A model generated the notes under the pieces. The model ran no database searches, was not told the DNA's origin, and saw only the letters and a list, made by a program, of their open reading frames with translations. DNA of 64,000 nucleotides, from NCBI GenBank assembly GCA_033875255.1, contig JAWZSN010000010.1, positions 62,001 through 126,000 of the forward strand, given 5' to 3'. Shown here one piece after another: positions 45,169 through 53,507 of the stretch (its first letter is position 1; the number at the start of each line of letters is the position of its first letter). The position numbers and the translations under genes are program-made. This DNA comes from Marinimicrococcus sp033875255 (GTDB lineage Bacteria > Pseudomonadota > Alphaproteobacteria > Geminicoccales > Geminicoccaceae).

Positions 45169-46983
45169 CTAGCGGATGCTCACCGACGCCGAGTTGCCGA
45201 TCGCCGCGGTGGTGGCGGACAGCGCGCCCATGCCGGAATCCGTCATGGTCAGCGAGACCGTCTGCAGGCCGCCATTCTGCTGGATGGCGGTAAGCGTGCC
45301 GGTACCCTCGAAGGCGCCCGCCGAGAGGCTCAGCGAGTTGCCGATCGCCACGGCCGTGGCGTCGAGGCTGGCGAAGCCGCCCGAGCCGGCAAGGCTCAGC
45401 TCGGCGATCTGCGGCGCGAAGCTGGTCTGGTTGATGCTGGGCGTCACGCCGGAGAGCGTGCCTTCGGCCTCGATGGACAGGGAGTTGTCGATCGCCGCCA
45501 GCGTCACCTCGCCGGCTCCCGTGCCGTTGAGCTCGGTGAGGTCGAGGGTGGCGGTCTGCGAGAAGCCGCCCATCTGGAAGATCGCGTCGGGCCGGGGCGC
45601 CGCGTCGCCCTCATAGAGTGCCAGGTCGCCGCCGGAGGCGAGCGAGAGGGAGTTGCCGATCGCGACCACGGTCGCCCTCAGGCCATCGAGGCCCTCGACC
45701 CCGTCGAGCACGACGCTGGCGCTCTGATGGGTGATGTTCATCTGGTTGATGATGGAGCCCCGGCTCAGCGCCGCGTCCCCGCCGGCCTCGATCGACAGGG
45801 AGTTGCCGAGCGCTGCCGCTGTCACCGCGACCGCACCCTCCATGCCGAGATCGACCAGCTCGACAATGGCCGTCTGCGCACCCGAGGTGGTCTGCCCGAA
45901 GGTCTGGCTGCCCGGGTCGATCGCCACCATGCCGCCGGCGTCGATCGACAGCGAGTTGCCGATCGCTACCGAGGTGACGTCCAGATCGCCCAGGCCGTAG
46001 ACCTGGTCGAGCTCGATGGTGGCGAGCTGCGTGGACATGTTGTTCTGGGTGACGGCCGCGAGCAGCACGGTGCCCTCGGCACCGAGGCTCGCGGAGTTGC
46101 CGATCGCGGCCGCCACCAGGGTGCTGTCGAAGGATTCGTAGGACGGGGCGGCGACGCCGACAGGCGTGGAGGAGCTGCCCGGCACGTTGATCTGCCCGAG
46201 CCCGACCGAGGCCGTCTGGGCGCTGCTGGTCATCTGGAAGAGACTGTCGAGGTAGAGATCGCCGGTGGTCGCGCTCAGGGTCAGCGAGTTGTTGAGCGCC
46301 GCGGCGGTCGCGTCGAAACGCGCATCGGCCGCGTCCGGCAGGATCGCCAGGTCCGCGATGTCGATCGTCGCCGTCTGCCCGCCAATGGTGCTCTGCGTGA
46401 CCTTGTCGAGCCCGTCGCCGGTGCCGATGGCGCCCGCGGTCAGCGAGGCCGAGTTGCCGATGGCGGCGGCCGAGAGGCTGCTCTCCAGCCCGCCGACGAC
46501 GACCTCGTCCAGCGTGATCACCGAGCTCTGGGCGACCGGGAAGCCTGAGGCGAAATGGTTGATCGCGAGGTCGGTGATCTGCCCCTCGCCGGTGCCCGAA
46601 AGGGTGTTGCCGATGGCTGCCGCGGTAAGGTCCAGGCCCTCGGTGGTGCCGGCGGCTAGGTCGACGTCGCTCACGACGATCTGGGCCAGCTGCTGGCTGC
46701 CCGAGCTCAGCTGGCTGAACTGCTCGAGATCGAGTGCCGCGGCGTCGCCCTCGCCCTCGACGTTGAAGGCGGCGCTGTTGCCGATGGCCGCGGCGGTCGC
46801 AGCCAGGCTCTCGCCCCACAGGTCGTCGAAGCTCAGCTCCGCGTTCTGAGCTGCCTTGTTCACCTGCTCGAGCACCACCACCTCGATGGCATGCACGCTG
46901 CCGGCCGCCATGGGTGCTGCCAGCGCCGCCGCCGACAGCGACAGCAGCAGCCGCTTTTTCAACCGCTTTTTCAACACGGTCAT
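45169..46983 (-). CDS. AIGNS-repeat secreted protein, paralogue 4
   Basis: 604 aa paralogue, first of the array in transcription order. The N-terminus duplicates a basic element (KKRLKKRLLLSLSAAALAAP), the signal peptide ends SVHA, and the mature protein starts IEVVVLEQVNKAAQNAELSF. Eleven repeats include ALNNSLTL (4), AALGNSLSI (7) and AAIDNSLSI (9), shared with paralogue 3. Spacers show Q-x-N-x-x-x-Q patterns (INQMNITHQSASV, INQTSFAPQIAEL). It ends AAIGNSASVSIR. The leader has nested pairing near the ribosome site similar to paralogue 1. Function unknown; no dedicated secretion gene is adjacent. Confidence 0.87.
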   Translation of the reverse strand: MTVLKKRLKKRLLLSLSAAALAAPMAAGSVHAIEVVVLEQVNKAAQNAELSFDDLWGESLAATAAAIGNSAAFNVEGEGDAAALDLEQFSQLSSGSQQLAQIVVSDVDLAAGTTEGLDLTAAAIGNTLSGTGEGQITDLAINHFASGFPVAQSSVITLDEVVVGGLESSLSAAAIGNSASLTAGAIGTGDGLDKVTQSTIGGQTATIDIADLAILPDAADARFDATAAALNNSLTLSATTGDLYLDSLFQMTSSAQTASVGLGQINVPGSSSTPVGVAAPSYESFDSTLVAAAIGNSASLGAEGTVLLAAVTQNNMSTQLATIELDQVYGLGDLDVTSVAIGNSLSIDAGGMVAIDPGSQTFGQTTSGAQTAIVELVDLGMEGAVAVTAAALGNSLSIEAGGDAALSRGSIINQMNITHQSASVVLDGVEGLDGLRATVVAIGNSLSLASGGDLALYEGDAAPRPDAIFQMGGFSQTATLDLTELNGTGAGEVTLAAIDNSLSIEAEGTLSGVTPSINQTSFAPQIAELSLAGSGGFASLDATAVAIGNSLSLSAGAFEGTGTLTAIQQNGGLQTVSLTMTDSGMGALSATTAAIGNSASVSIR

Positions 46984-47393
46984 CCGTCCGTCCTTCCGAG
47001 ACTCTCGGGAGGAGCTTGCCGGCACCTCCCTTCGATGGATCACGCTGATGCCCCGACAGACCAGCGACCCGTGCCGCCGCAGACGCGAAGGCGGGATAGC
47101 GCTGCATCTTTAAGGCAAACAAAAATACCTTTTATACATCTTCAGGTAGGCCCATGCCCGAACTCATGCGGGTGTTCAAGGGGCTTAACGCACCTTGGAG
47201 TCTCTTTCCCGTCGGTGCGTGCCTTGGATGGCCGGCTGCCTCAAGAGAGTCGTCGCCGCCGGCATGACAAGGGCGCGCCCGGTCACCTGCGGGCCCAGCG
47301 GGTCCGGCTCATCGCCCGTGGCCGGGAAGATCGTGATGGTGAAGGTCCTGCGTGAGAAGCGGCAGGCGGGCAGTCGGCCCGCTCCCGGGCGCC
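46984..47393. other. Upstream region of the repeat-protein array and pyrE 3' region
   Basis: The part next to paralogue 4 carries its leader (a GGCACCTCCCTTCGATG block shared with paralogue 1) and an AT-rich patch at 47105-47145 likely to be its promoter. The part next to pyrE holds a hairpin at 47366-47382. Short frames here, including a 26-codon minus-strand frame ending at 47185, have no convincing start and are not called. Confidence 0.45.
47366..47382 (-). terminator. Possible terminator after pyrE
   Basis: GCGGGC (47366-47371) and GCCCGC (47377-47382) pair perfectly with a 5-nt loop, 11 nt beyond the pyrE stop in the minus direction. The following sequence is only weakly T-rich. Confidence 0.4.
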
Positions 47394-48077
47394 TCAGCCC
47401 CAGCGCAGGGGCTCGCTGCGTCCGCCATGCGCGGCGGACCAGGCGGGCGGGTCGGCGAGGAAAGCGTCGACCTCGGCCAGCGCCGGCGGCTCGAGCGCGC
47501 GGCGCTCCCGCGCCACCTCGATGAGCTCGCGCCAGGTGGCGAGGCTGTGGAGCCTGAGGCCCAGATCCTCCATGGCCTCGCGCGCGCCGGGAAAGACGTC
47601 GTAGAAGAAGATCACGAAGCCGTGCTCCACCTGCACGCCGGCGCGGCGCAGGGCGGCGCAGAAGAGCAGCTTGCTGCGGGCATCGGTGGTGAGATCGTCC
47701 ACCAGCAACGTGCGGGCGCCGGGCTGGAGCACCCCCTCGATCTGCGCGTTCTCGCCGAAGCCCTTGGGCTTCTTGCGGATGTAGCTCATCGAGAGCCGCA
47801 GCCGGTCGGCGAGCCAGGAGGCGAAGGGGATGCCGGCCGTCTCGCCGCCGGCGAGCCCGTCCAGCTCCCGCGGGTCCACGGCCTGGCGGATCGCCACCAG
47901 CGCCATGTCGACGATCTCGGAGCGCAGGTCGGGAAAGGAGATCAGCCGGCGGCAATCGACATAGACCGGGCTCGCCCAGCCCGAGGTCAGCATGAAGGGG
48001 CGCTTCATGCTGACCCGGACGGCGCCGGTCTCCAGCAGGATCTCGGCGGTGCGGGCGGCGAAAGGGCGGGCTTCCAT
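47394..48077 (-). CDS. pyrE: Orotate phosphoribosyltransferase
   Basis: 227 aa enzyme converting orotate and PRPP to orotidine 5'-phosphate. The PRPP-binding motif TLLVDDLTTDARSK is near residue 122, and the N-terminal FMLTSGWASPVYVDCRRLI and SYIRKKPKGFGENAQIEG segments are family typical. It is the last gene of the TRAP-pyrK-pyrD-amidohydrolase-pyrC-pyrE operon, only 2 nt after pyrC. In a degradative operon it would let imported orotate also feed pyrimidine salvage. Confidence 0.95.
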   Translation of the reverse strand: MEARPFAARTAEILLETGAVRVSMKRPFMLTSGWASPVYVDCRRLISFPDLRSEIVDMALVAIRQAVDPRELDGLAGGETAGIPFASWLADRLRLSMSYIRKKPKGFGENAQIEGVLQPGARTLLVDDLTTDARSKLLFCAALRRAGVQVEHGFVIFFYDVFPGAREAMEDLGLRLHSLATWRELIEVARERRALEPPALAEVDAFLADPPAWSAAHGGRSEPLRWG

Positions 48078-48079
48078 GC

Positions 48080-49132
48080 TCAGGCGTCCGGGGCGAGGGA
48101 CCAGGCGGTGCGCTCGCCGCCCAGGAAGGGGAACACGGCGCCCTCGCCGGGCACCGGGATCTCGGCCGGGACCTCGGTGGGGGCGGCCACCAGCGTGATC
48201 CGCTCCTCGTTGGGCTCGAGGCGGTAGAAGGCGGGGCCGTTGAGGGAGGCGAACGCCTCCAGCCGGTCCAGCGCCCCCTCCTCGGCGAAGACCTGCGCGT
48301 AGGCCTCGATGGCGGCGGGCGCGTTGAACACGCCGGCGCAGCCGCAGGAGGATTCCTTGGCGGACCGCAGGTGCGGCGCGCTGTCGGTGCCAAGGAAGAA
48401 GGCGGCCTCGCCCGAGGTGGCGGCCTCGCGCAGGGCGAGCCGGTGGCGCTCGCGCTTGGCCACCGGCAGGCAGTAGTTGTGGGGCCTGATGCCGCCGGCG
48501 AAGATGGCGTTGCGGTTGAAGATCAGGTGGTGCGGGGTAATGGTGGCGCCTACCCGCGGCGCGTTGGCCCGCACGAAGGCCACACCCTCTTCGGTGGTGA
48601 TGTGCTCCATCACCACCTTCAGGCCCTGGTGGCGGGCCACCAGCGGCGCCAGCACCCGCTCGATGAACACCGCCTCGCGGTCGAAGATGTCGACCTCGTG
48701 GTCGGTCACCTCGCCGTGGACGAGCAGCGGAATGCCCGCCTTCTCCATGGCTTCCAGCACCGGTGCCAGGGCGCCGAGATCGGTGACGCCAAATTGGGAG
48801 TTGGTGGTGGCGTGCGCCGGGTAGAGCTTCACGGCGGTGAAGACGCCGTCCGCGTGGCCGGCCAGCAGGTCGGCAGCCTCCGTGTCGTCGGAGAGATAGC
48901 AGACCATGAGCGGCTTGAAGCGCGAGCCCTCGGGCAGGGCCGCCATGATGCGCTCGCGGTAGGCCACCGCCTCGTGGGTGCGGCGCACCGGCGGAACCAG
49001 GTTGGGCATGATGATGGCCCGGCCCATCTGCGCGGCGCTGAACGGCAGTACGGCGCGCAGCATGGCGCCGTCGCGCAGGTGCAGGTGCCAGTCGTCGGGG
49101 CGGCGCAGTCTCAGGCGGGCGGGCTCGCTCAT
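48080..49132 (-). CDS. pyrC: Dihydroorotase
   Basis: 350 aa zinc amidohydrolase of the short (E. coli PyrC) type, interconverting N-carbamoyl-L-aspartate and L-dihydroorotate. Metal and substrate motifs include DDWHLHLRDG near residue 12, the carboxylated-Lys region FTAVKLYPAHATTNS near 100, HGEVTD near 138, EHITT, and FLGTDSAPH with the catalytic Asp. ATG at 49132 is preferred over the adjacent one at 49135 because GAGGAG is then 5 nt away. It lies 23 nt after the N-carbamoyl amidohydrolase gene, which acts on its product in the degradative direction. Confidence 0.95.
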   Translation of the reverse strand: MSEPARLRLRRPDDWHLHLRDGAMLRAVLPFSAAQMGRAIIMPNLVPPVRRTHEAVAYRERIMAALPEGSRFKPLMVCYLSDDTEAADLLAGHADGVFTAVKLYPAHATTNSQFGVTDLGALAPVLEAMEKAGIPLLVHGEVTDHEVDIFDREAVFIERVLAPLVARHQGLKVVMEHITTEEGVAFVRANAPRVGATITPHHLIFNRNAIFAGGIRPHNYCLPVAKRERHRLALREAATSGEAAFFLGTDSAPHLRSAKESSCGCAGVFNAPAAIEAYAQVFAEEGALDRLEAFASLNGPAFYRLEPNEERITLVAAPTEVPAEIPVPGEGAVFPFLGGERTAWSLAPDA

Positions 49133-49155
49133 CATCGCTCCTCGGCGGGAAGGGG

Positions 49156-50445
49156 CTAGGGGGCTCGAAGGGGCTCCAGGACGGCCGCGTGCATCAGGTC
49201 GATGGCCGCCAGCAGGTCCTCGATCTCCATGGCCTCGTGCGGGTTGTGCGACCCGTTGGCGTTGCGCACGAAGATCATCGCCGAGGGTATCCCGGCATTG
49301 GCGAACACCGCCGCGTCGTGGCCCGCACCGCTCGGCAGGGTTTCCTCGGGCAGGCCCAGCCTCGCGGAAAGCTCCAGCAGGTGCCGGACCCAGGCCTCGT
49401 CCATGGCGGCGGGGGCGGTGTCGACCCGGCGGTCGAGCACGAACTCGACCCCGCGCTCGGCGGCGATCGTCCGGCACTCCTCCTGCAGCAATTGGTGCAG
49501 CCTGTCGAGGGTGGCCCGGTTCTGGCTGCGCGCCTCGAAGCTGAAGCCAACCTCGTCGGGAATGCGGGTGATGGCGTGCTCGGCCGGGTTGGTGCCGATG
49601 ACCCCGCAGGTGAGCACGAGATCCTCGCCGGCCTCGAGCATCGCCCGCCAGTGTTCGTCGAGCCGGCCGATCAGCTCGGCGGTGGCGAACACGGCATCGC
49701 GGCGCAGCCAGCGCGGCACGGTGCCGGAATGGCCGGCCTCGCCGCGGCACAGGATGCGCCGGTGGCGGACATTGCCGCGCAGGCCGGTGACCACCGCGGT
49801 GGGAAAGCCGCGCGCCACCATCACCGGGCCCTGCTCGATGTGGATCTCCAGCCAGGCGGCGACGCCGGCCGGGTCGAGGAAGCGCTCGCCGGCCCGCACC
49901 CGCTCCACCTCGATGCCGAGCCGTTCCATGCAGGCGGCGAGGCTCAGGCCGGTGTCGCGGTGCGGGCTCTCCAGATCCTCCGCCGAGAGGGCGCCCAGGA
50001 GCGCGCTCGAGCCGATATAGGCCTTGCCGAACCAGGGGCTCTCCTCGCCGCGCAGGCCGAGGACCCGCACCGGCAGGGGCGGCGTGATGCCGGCCTCCTT
50101 CAGGCGCATCAGGGTCACGAGCCCCGCCAGCACGCCGGCCGCCCCGTCGAAATTGCCGCCCTGGGGCACCGAATCGAGGTGCGAGCCCAGGAGGATGCAG
50201 GGGCCGGGCTGTTCGCCGGGCAGGCCGATCACGAGGTTTTTGAGCGCATCGAGGCTCGTGGTGAGGCCTTCGCGATGAGCGAGGTCGGCCACGAAGTCGA
50301 GCGCGCGGTCCTCGCCCGGGCCGTAGCTCTCGCGCGTGACGCCGGGGCCGTCGACGGAGAGCGCGCGCAGGCCGTCGAAGGCGTCGGCCAGGAAGGCCCG
50401 CTCGCTGTTGCGGTGGTGGCGCGCAACAGTAGCGGTCGTGCTCAC
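49156..50445 (-). CDS. Zn-dependent N-carbamoyl-L-amino-acid hydrolase/allantoate amidohydrolase family
   Basis: 429 aa M20-type hydrolase. Metal ligands are in GSHLDSVPQGGNFDGAAG near residue 79-96, RGEESPWFGKAY, IEQGPVM and the C-terminal HNPHEAM, with GAGHDAAVFANAGIP before it. The family removes carbamoyl groups (N-carbamoyl amino acids, beta-ureidopropionate, allantoate). Being inserted between dihydroorotate dehydrogenase and dihydroorotase genes, it is a strong candidate for a ureidosuccinase (N-carbamoyl-L-aspartate to aspartate, CO2 and ammonia). GTG start overlaps the pyrD stop as GTGA. Substrate is inferred from neighbours. Confidence 0.88.
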   Translation of the reverse strand: MSTTATVARHHRNSERAFLADAFDGLRALSVDGPGVTRESYGPGEDRALDFVADLAHREGLTTSLDALKNLVIGLPGEQPGPCILLGSHLDSVPQGGNFDGAAGVLAGLVTLMRLKEAGITPPLPVRVLGLRGEESPWFGKAYIGSSALLGALSAEDLESPHRDTGLSLAACMERLGIEVERVRAGERFLDPAGVAAWLEIHIEQGPVMVARGFPTAVVTGLRGNVRHRRILCRGEAGHSGTVPRWLRRDAVFATAELIGRLDEHWRAMLEAGEDLVLTCGVIGTNPAEHAITRIPDEVGFSFEARSQNRATLDRLHQLLQEECRTIAAERGVEFVLDRRVDTAPAAMDEAWVRHLLELSARLGLPEETLPSGAGHDAAVFANAGIPSAMIFVRNANGSHNPHEAMEIEDLLAAIDLMHAAVLEPLRAP

Positions 50446-51377
50446 GAGGCGGCTCCAGCGAGCAGAACGTCGTCGTCGCCGCGCATGGCGCCGGTGAGGT
50501 CGGCGATGCAGGCGATGCCGCGGCGGCGGCACCAGGCATCGAGCCCGTCGATGATGTCGGTCATGGCGGTCGGCTGGAGGAAGGTGGCGGTGCCGACCTG
50601 CACCGCGCTGGCCCCGGCCAGCATGTATTCGATGGCGTCCTCGGCAGAGGCGATGCCGCCGCAGCCGATCACCGGGACCGACACCGCCTTGTGGCACTGG
50701 TGGACCATGCGCAGGACGATGGGCTTGATGGCGGGCCCCGAGAGCCCGCCCATGACGTTGCCCAGGCGCGGGCGGAAGGTCTCGGTGTCGACCGCCATAC
50801 CGAGAATGGTGTTGGCAACCACCACGGCATCCGCACCGCCTTCCTCGGCGGCCCGGGCGATAGCGGCGATGGCGCCGGTGTTGGGGGTGAGCTTGGCCCA
50901 AAGCGGCAGGCGGGTGGCGTCCCGCAGGCGCCGGACCACGTCCAGCGTCGCCGCCGGATCCATGGCGAAGGCGTGGCCGTCGGCCTCGATGTTGGGGCAG
51001 GAGATGTTGGCCTCGATGGCCGCCACGCCGGGCAGGTCGAGCGCGGCCGCGAGCTCGGCGAAGCCCTGGGCGGTGGGGGCCGAGATGCTCACCACCAGCG
51101 GCACCTTCCAGCGGCGCCAGAAGGGCAAGGTGTGCTCGAGGAAGGCCGGCACGCCCTTGCTCGGGATGCCGATGGAGTTGAGCATGCCGCCGGCGGTCTC
51201 GGCCACTCGCGGCGTGGGATTGCCGGCGCGCAGCTCGCTGGTGATGGTCTTGGTGACGAAGGCGCCCAGGCGCTCCAGGCGCACCACCCGCTCGAGCCCC
51301 TCGGCGAAGGTGCCCGAGGCCGGCATCACCGGGTTGGCGAGGGCGAGGCCGCCGACGCGGACCGCGAGATCTACCAT
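50442..51377 (-). CDS. pyrD: Dihydroorotate dehydrogenase B, catalytic subunit
   Basis: 311 aa class 1B flavoenzyme. NPVMPASGTFAEGLERV near the N-terminus, NSIGIPSKGV, and the catalytic-loop Cys in EANISCPNIEADG identify it; class 2 membrane enzymes have Ser there. VIGCGGIASAEDAIEYMLAG is the FMN-phosphate site. ATG at 51377 lies 7 nt inside the end of the electron-transfer subunit gene. Class 1B enzymes use NAD and are reversible, so this can reduce orotate as well as produce it. Confidence 0.93.
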   Translation of the reverse strand: MVDLAVRVGGLALANPVMPASGTFAEGLERVVRLERLGAFVTKTITSELRAGNPTPRVAETAGGMLNSIGIPSKGVPAFLEHTLPFWRRWKVPLVVSISAPTAQGFAELAAALDLPGVAAIEANISCPNIEADGHAFAMDPAATLDVVRRLRDATRLPLWAKLTPNTGAIAAIARAAEEGGADAVVVANTILGMAVDTETFRPRLGNVMGGLSGPAIKPIVLRMVHQCHKAVSVPVIGCGGIASAEDAIEYMLAGASAVQVGTATFLQPTAMTDIIDGLDAWCRRRGIACIADLTGAMRGDDDVLLAGAAS

Positions 51378-52204
51378 CCCATCGCCTCCTCGAGCGGGAA
51401 GACCGGCCCGTCCCAGCACACGCGCTTGTGGACCTCCCGGCCGCCCTCGCGGAACGGCCGCACGCAGCAAAAGCACATGCCCAGCCCGCAGGCCATCTGC
51501 TGCTCCAGCGCCACCTGGCCGGGGATGCCGTGCTCGGCGCCGAGCCGCTGCATGAGCTCGAGCAGCCGGTTCGAGCCGCAGGTGAAGAAGGCGTCGGCGC
51601 GGCCGGCGGCGATCAGACCGCGCAGCAGGGTCTCGACCCGGCAGGGCGCGCTCGAGCCGTCGGTATCGGTCACCACGATGGTGCGGGCACCCATCTCGTT
51701 GAAGGCGCTCACCGACATCACGTGGGCGAGGCTGCGCGCGCTCAGGATGGCGGTGACGCCGACACCCTGTCGCGCGGCCATGGCGGCCAGCGGCGCCAGG
51801 GTGGCGAGGCCCACGCCACGGCCCAGCACGACGATGTTGCGCCAGGTGGCATCGAGGCTGAAGCCGATGCCCAGCGGGCCCAGCATGCGCAGCCGGTCGC
51901 CAGGGCGCAGGGTGGCAAGGCCGCGCGTGCCGCGGCCGGTGACCTTGTAGAGGAACTCGACCCGTCCTGCGGCCTCATCGGCCCGGTAGGTGCTCATCGG
52001 CCGGCGGAAGAAGGGCTGGTCGGCGCCGGTGGCGGGGCACAGGAGGTGAAAGAACTGGCCGGCTCCGGCAAGGCACGCGGGCGCTCCGGCCTCCAGCACC
52101 AGATGCTTGTACTCGTCGTTGACCCAGTCGTTGGCGATCACCGGCGCCAACAGGTCGACCGCCGCTGCCGGCTCGGCCGCGGCTGCGAGGGCGGGCATGG
52201 ACAT
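51371..52204 (-). CDS. pyrK: Dihydroorotate dehydrogenase B, electron-transfer subunit
   Basis: 277 aa PyrK-type protein that links NAD(H) to PyrD. The FAD domain includes FFRRPMSTYRADEAAGRVEF and KVTGRGTRGLATLRPGDRLR, and the NAD domain begins with IVVLGRGVGLATLAPLAAMA. The C-terminal [2Fe-2S] ligands are in EQQMACGLGMCFCCVRPF plus the later KRVCWDGPVF. An N-terminal Ala-rich extension precedes the domain. It overlaps pyrD by 7 nt and follows the TRAP dctM gene by 11 nt. Confidence 0.92.
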   Translation of the reverse strand: MSMPALAAAAEPAAAVDLLAPVIANDWVNDEYKHLVLEAGAPACLAGAGQFFHLLCPATGADQPFFRRPMSTYRADEAAGRVEFLYKVTGRGTRGLATLRPGDRLRMLGPLGIGFSLDATWRNIVVLGRGVGLATLAPLAAMAARQGVGVTAILSARSLAHVMSVSAFNEMGARTIVVTDTDGSSAPCRVETLLRGLIAAGRADAFFTCGSNRLLELMQRLGAEHGIPGQVALEQQMACGLGMCFCCVRPFREGGREVHKRVCWDGPVFPLEEAMGW

Positions 52205-52215
52205 GTCTCGTGCCT

Positions 52216-53499
52216 TCAGAAGGAGAGGAGGCGCGGCAGGGCGAGGCTGATCGCCGGCACATAGCTGATGATGGCCAGCACCACGATGTTCGCCGCGACG
52301 AACGGCCAGATGCCGGCGATCACCGTCTCGACCGGCCGCTCGAGCGTGGAGGAGGCCACGAAGAGATCGAGCCCGAAGGGCGGGGTGATCATGCCGATGC
52401 AGATGTTGAGGCAGACCACGAGGCCGAAATGGACGGGATCGATGCCGAGGCTCAGCGCCACGGGGTAGAGGGTCGGCACCATCACCAGCAGGATCGAGTT
52501 GGGGTCGATGAACATGCCGGCCACCAGCAGGACGACGTTCACGATCAGCAGAAACCCGATCCAGCCGATGTCCTGGCCGGCGATGAAGGCGCCCAGCATG
52601 TCGGGCACCCGGGCCAGCGTGATGAAGTAGGAGAGCAGCGCGCCCACCGCCAGCAGGATGAAGACGGCGGCAATGGTGACCGCACTGCTCTCGGCCACCG
52701 ACACCAGCTTGCGCAGGCCCATCGAGCGGTAGACCAGCATCTCGATGGAAAGCGCATAGAGGACGCTCACCGCAGCGGCCTCGGTGGGGGTGAAGGTGCC
52801 GCTGTAGATGCCGCCCAGGATCAGGACCGGCATGCCCAGCGCCAGAAGGCCGGCGCGCAGTGCTTCCAGGCGCTCGCCGCGGCTCGAGGGGGGAGCCGCG
52901 GCGGCGCCCGAGCGGCGCGTCTCGAAAACCACATAGGCCGAGAAGGCCAGGCCCAGCACGATGCCGACCGCGAGCCCGCCGGCAAAGAGGGCCGCGACCG
53001 ACGTGCCGGTGAGCCAGCCATAGACGATCAGCGTGATGCTGGGCGGGATCAGCAGCGCGCACTCGGCGCTGGAGGCGATCAGGCCCAGCGAGAACTTCTC
53101 GCGGTAGCCGGCGCGCACCATTTCGGGATGGAGCAGCCGGCCCAGCGCCGCCACGGTGGCCGGAGCCGAGCCGCACACCGCGCCGAAGGCCATGCACGAG
53201 GCCACCGTGGTGTGGCCGAGCCCGCCGGTGACGTGGCCGATCGAGCGTTTGACCAGCGCCATGAGCCGGGCGGCGATGCTGCCCTGGGCCATGATCTCGG
53301 CGGCGAAGATGAAGAAGGGGATGGCCAGCAGGGTCGAGACGTTGACGCCGCCCAGGAGCTTTTGCGCCACCACCATGTCGGGCATGGCGGGATAGTAGAA
53401 AAAGCGGGCCAGCACGCTGGGCAGGCCCATCACCATCAGCATCTCGAAGCCGAGAACGAGGGCGAGGACGGCCAGCAGGCACAAGGCGATGGCGGCCAT
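52216..53499 (-). CDS. dctM: TRAP transporter large permease (DctM)
   Basis: 427 aa sodium-coupled membrane subunit with about 12 hydrophobic segments. Family segments are FEMLMVMGLPSVLARFFYY, AIPFFIFAAEIMAQGSIAAR, GAVCGSAPATVAALGRLLHP, LLIPPSITLIVYGWLTGTSV and GMITPPFGLDLFVASSTLER. It lies 8 nt after dctQ. Adjacent pyrimidine genes point to orotate, dihydroorotate or carbamoyl-aspartate as the carboxylate imported. Confidence 0.95.
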   Translation of the reverse strand: MAAIALCLLAVLALVLGFEMLMVMGLPSVLARFFYYPAMPDMVVAQKLLGGVNVSTLLAIPFFIFAAEIMAQGSIAARLMALVKRSIGHVTGGLGHTTVASCMAFGAVCGSAPATVAALGRLLHPEMVRAGYREKFSLGLIASSAECALLIPPSITLIVYGWLTGTSVAALFAGGLAVGIVLGLAFSAYVVFETRRSGAAAAPPSSRGERLEALRAGLLALGMPVLILGGIYSGTFTPTEAAAVSVLYALSIEMLVYRSMGLRKLVSVAESSAVTIAAVFILLAVGALLSYFITLARVPDMLGAFIAGQDIGWIGFLLIVNVVLLVAGMFIDPNSILLVMVPTLYPVALSLGIDPVHFGLVVCLNICIGMITPPFGLDLFVASSTLERPVETVIAGIWPFVAANIVVLAIISYVPAISLALPRLLSF

Positions 53500-53507
53500 G
53501 GGCGCTC

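Noticed and set aside
38864..46983. Regularly spaced GAGTTGCCGATCGCC DNA repeats that resemble a CRISPR array or intergenic repeat family
   Set aside because: The repeats are in frame, encode the IGNS motif, vary at codon third positions and have spacers that are themselves conserved coding sequence of about 130 bp.
38864..46983. Assignment of the repeat proteins to holdfast anchor or curlin families
   Set aside because: Only a loose resemblance in Gln/Asn and Gly patterns can be seen by eye, and no CsgG/HfaB-like partner gene is adjacent, so no family name is given.
47185..47393. Minus-strand frame ending MPAATTLLRQPAIQGTH… downstream of pyrE
   Set aside because: The only start gives a 26-codon peptide with no ribosome site, and the longer frame is just read-through from another frame of pyrE.
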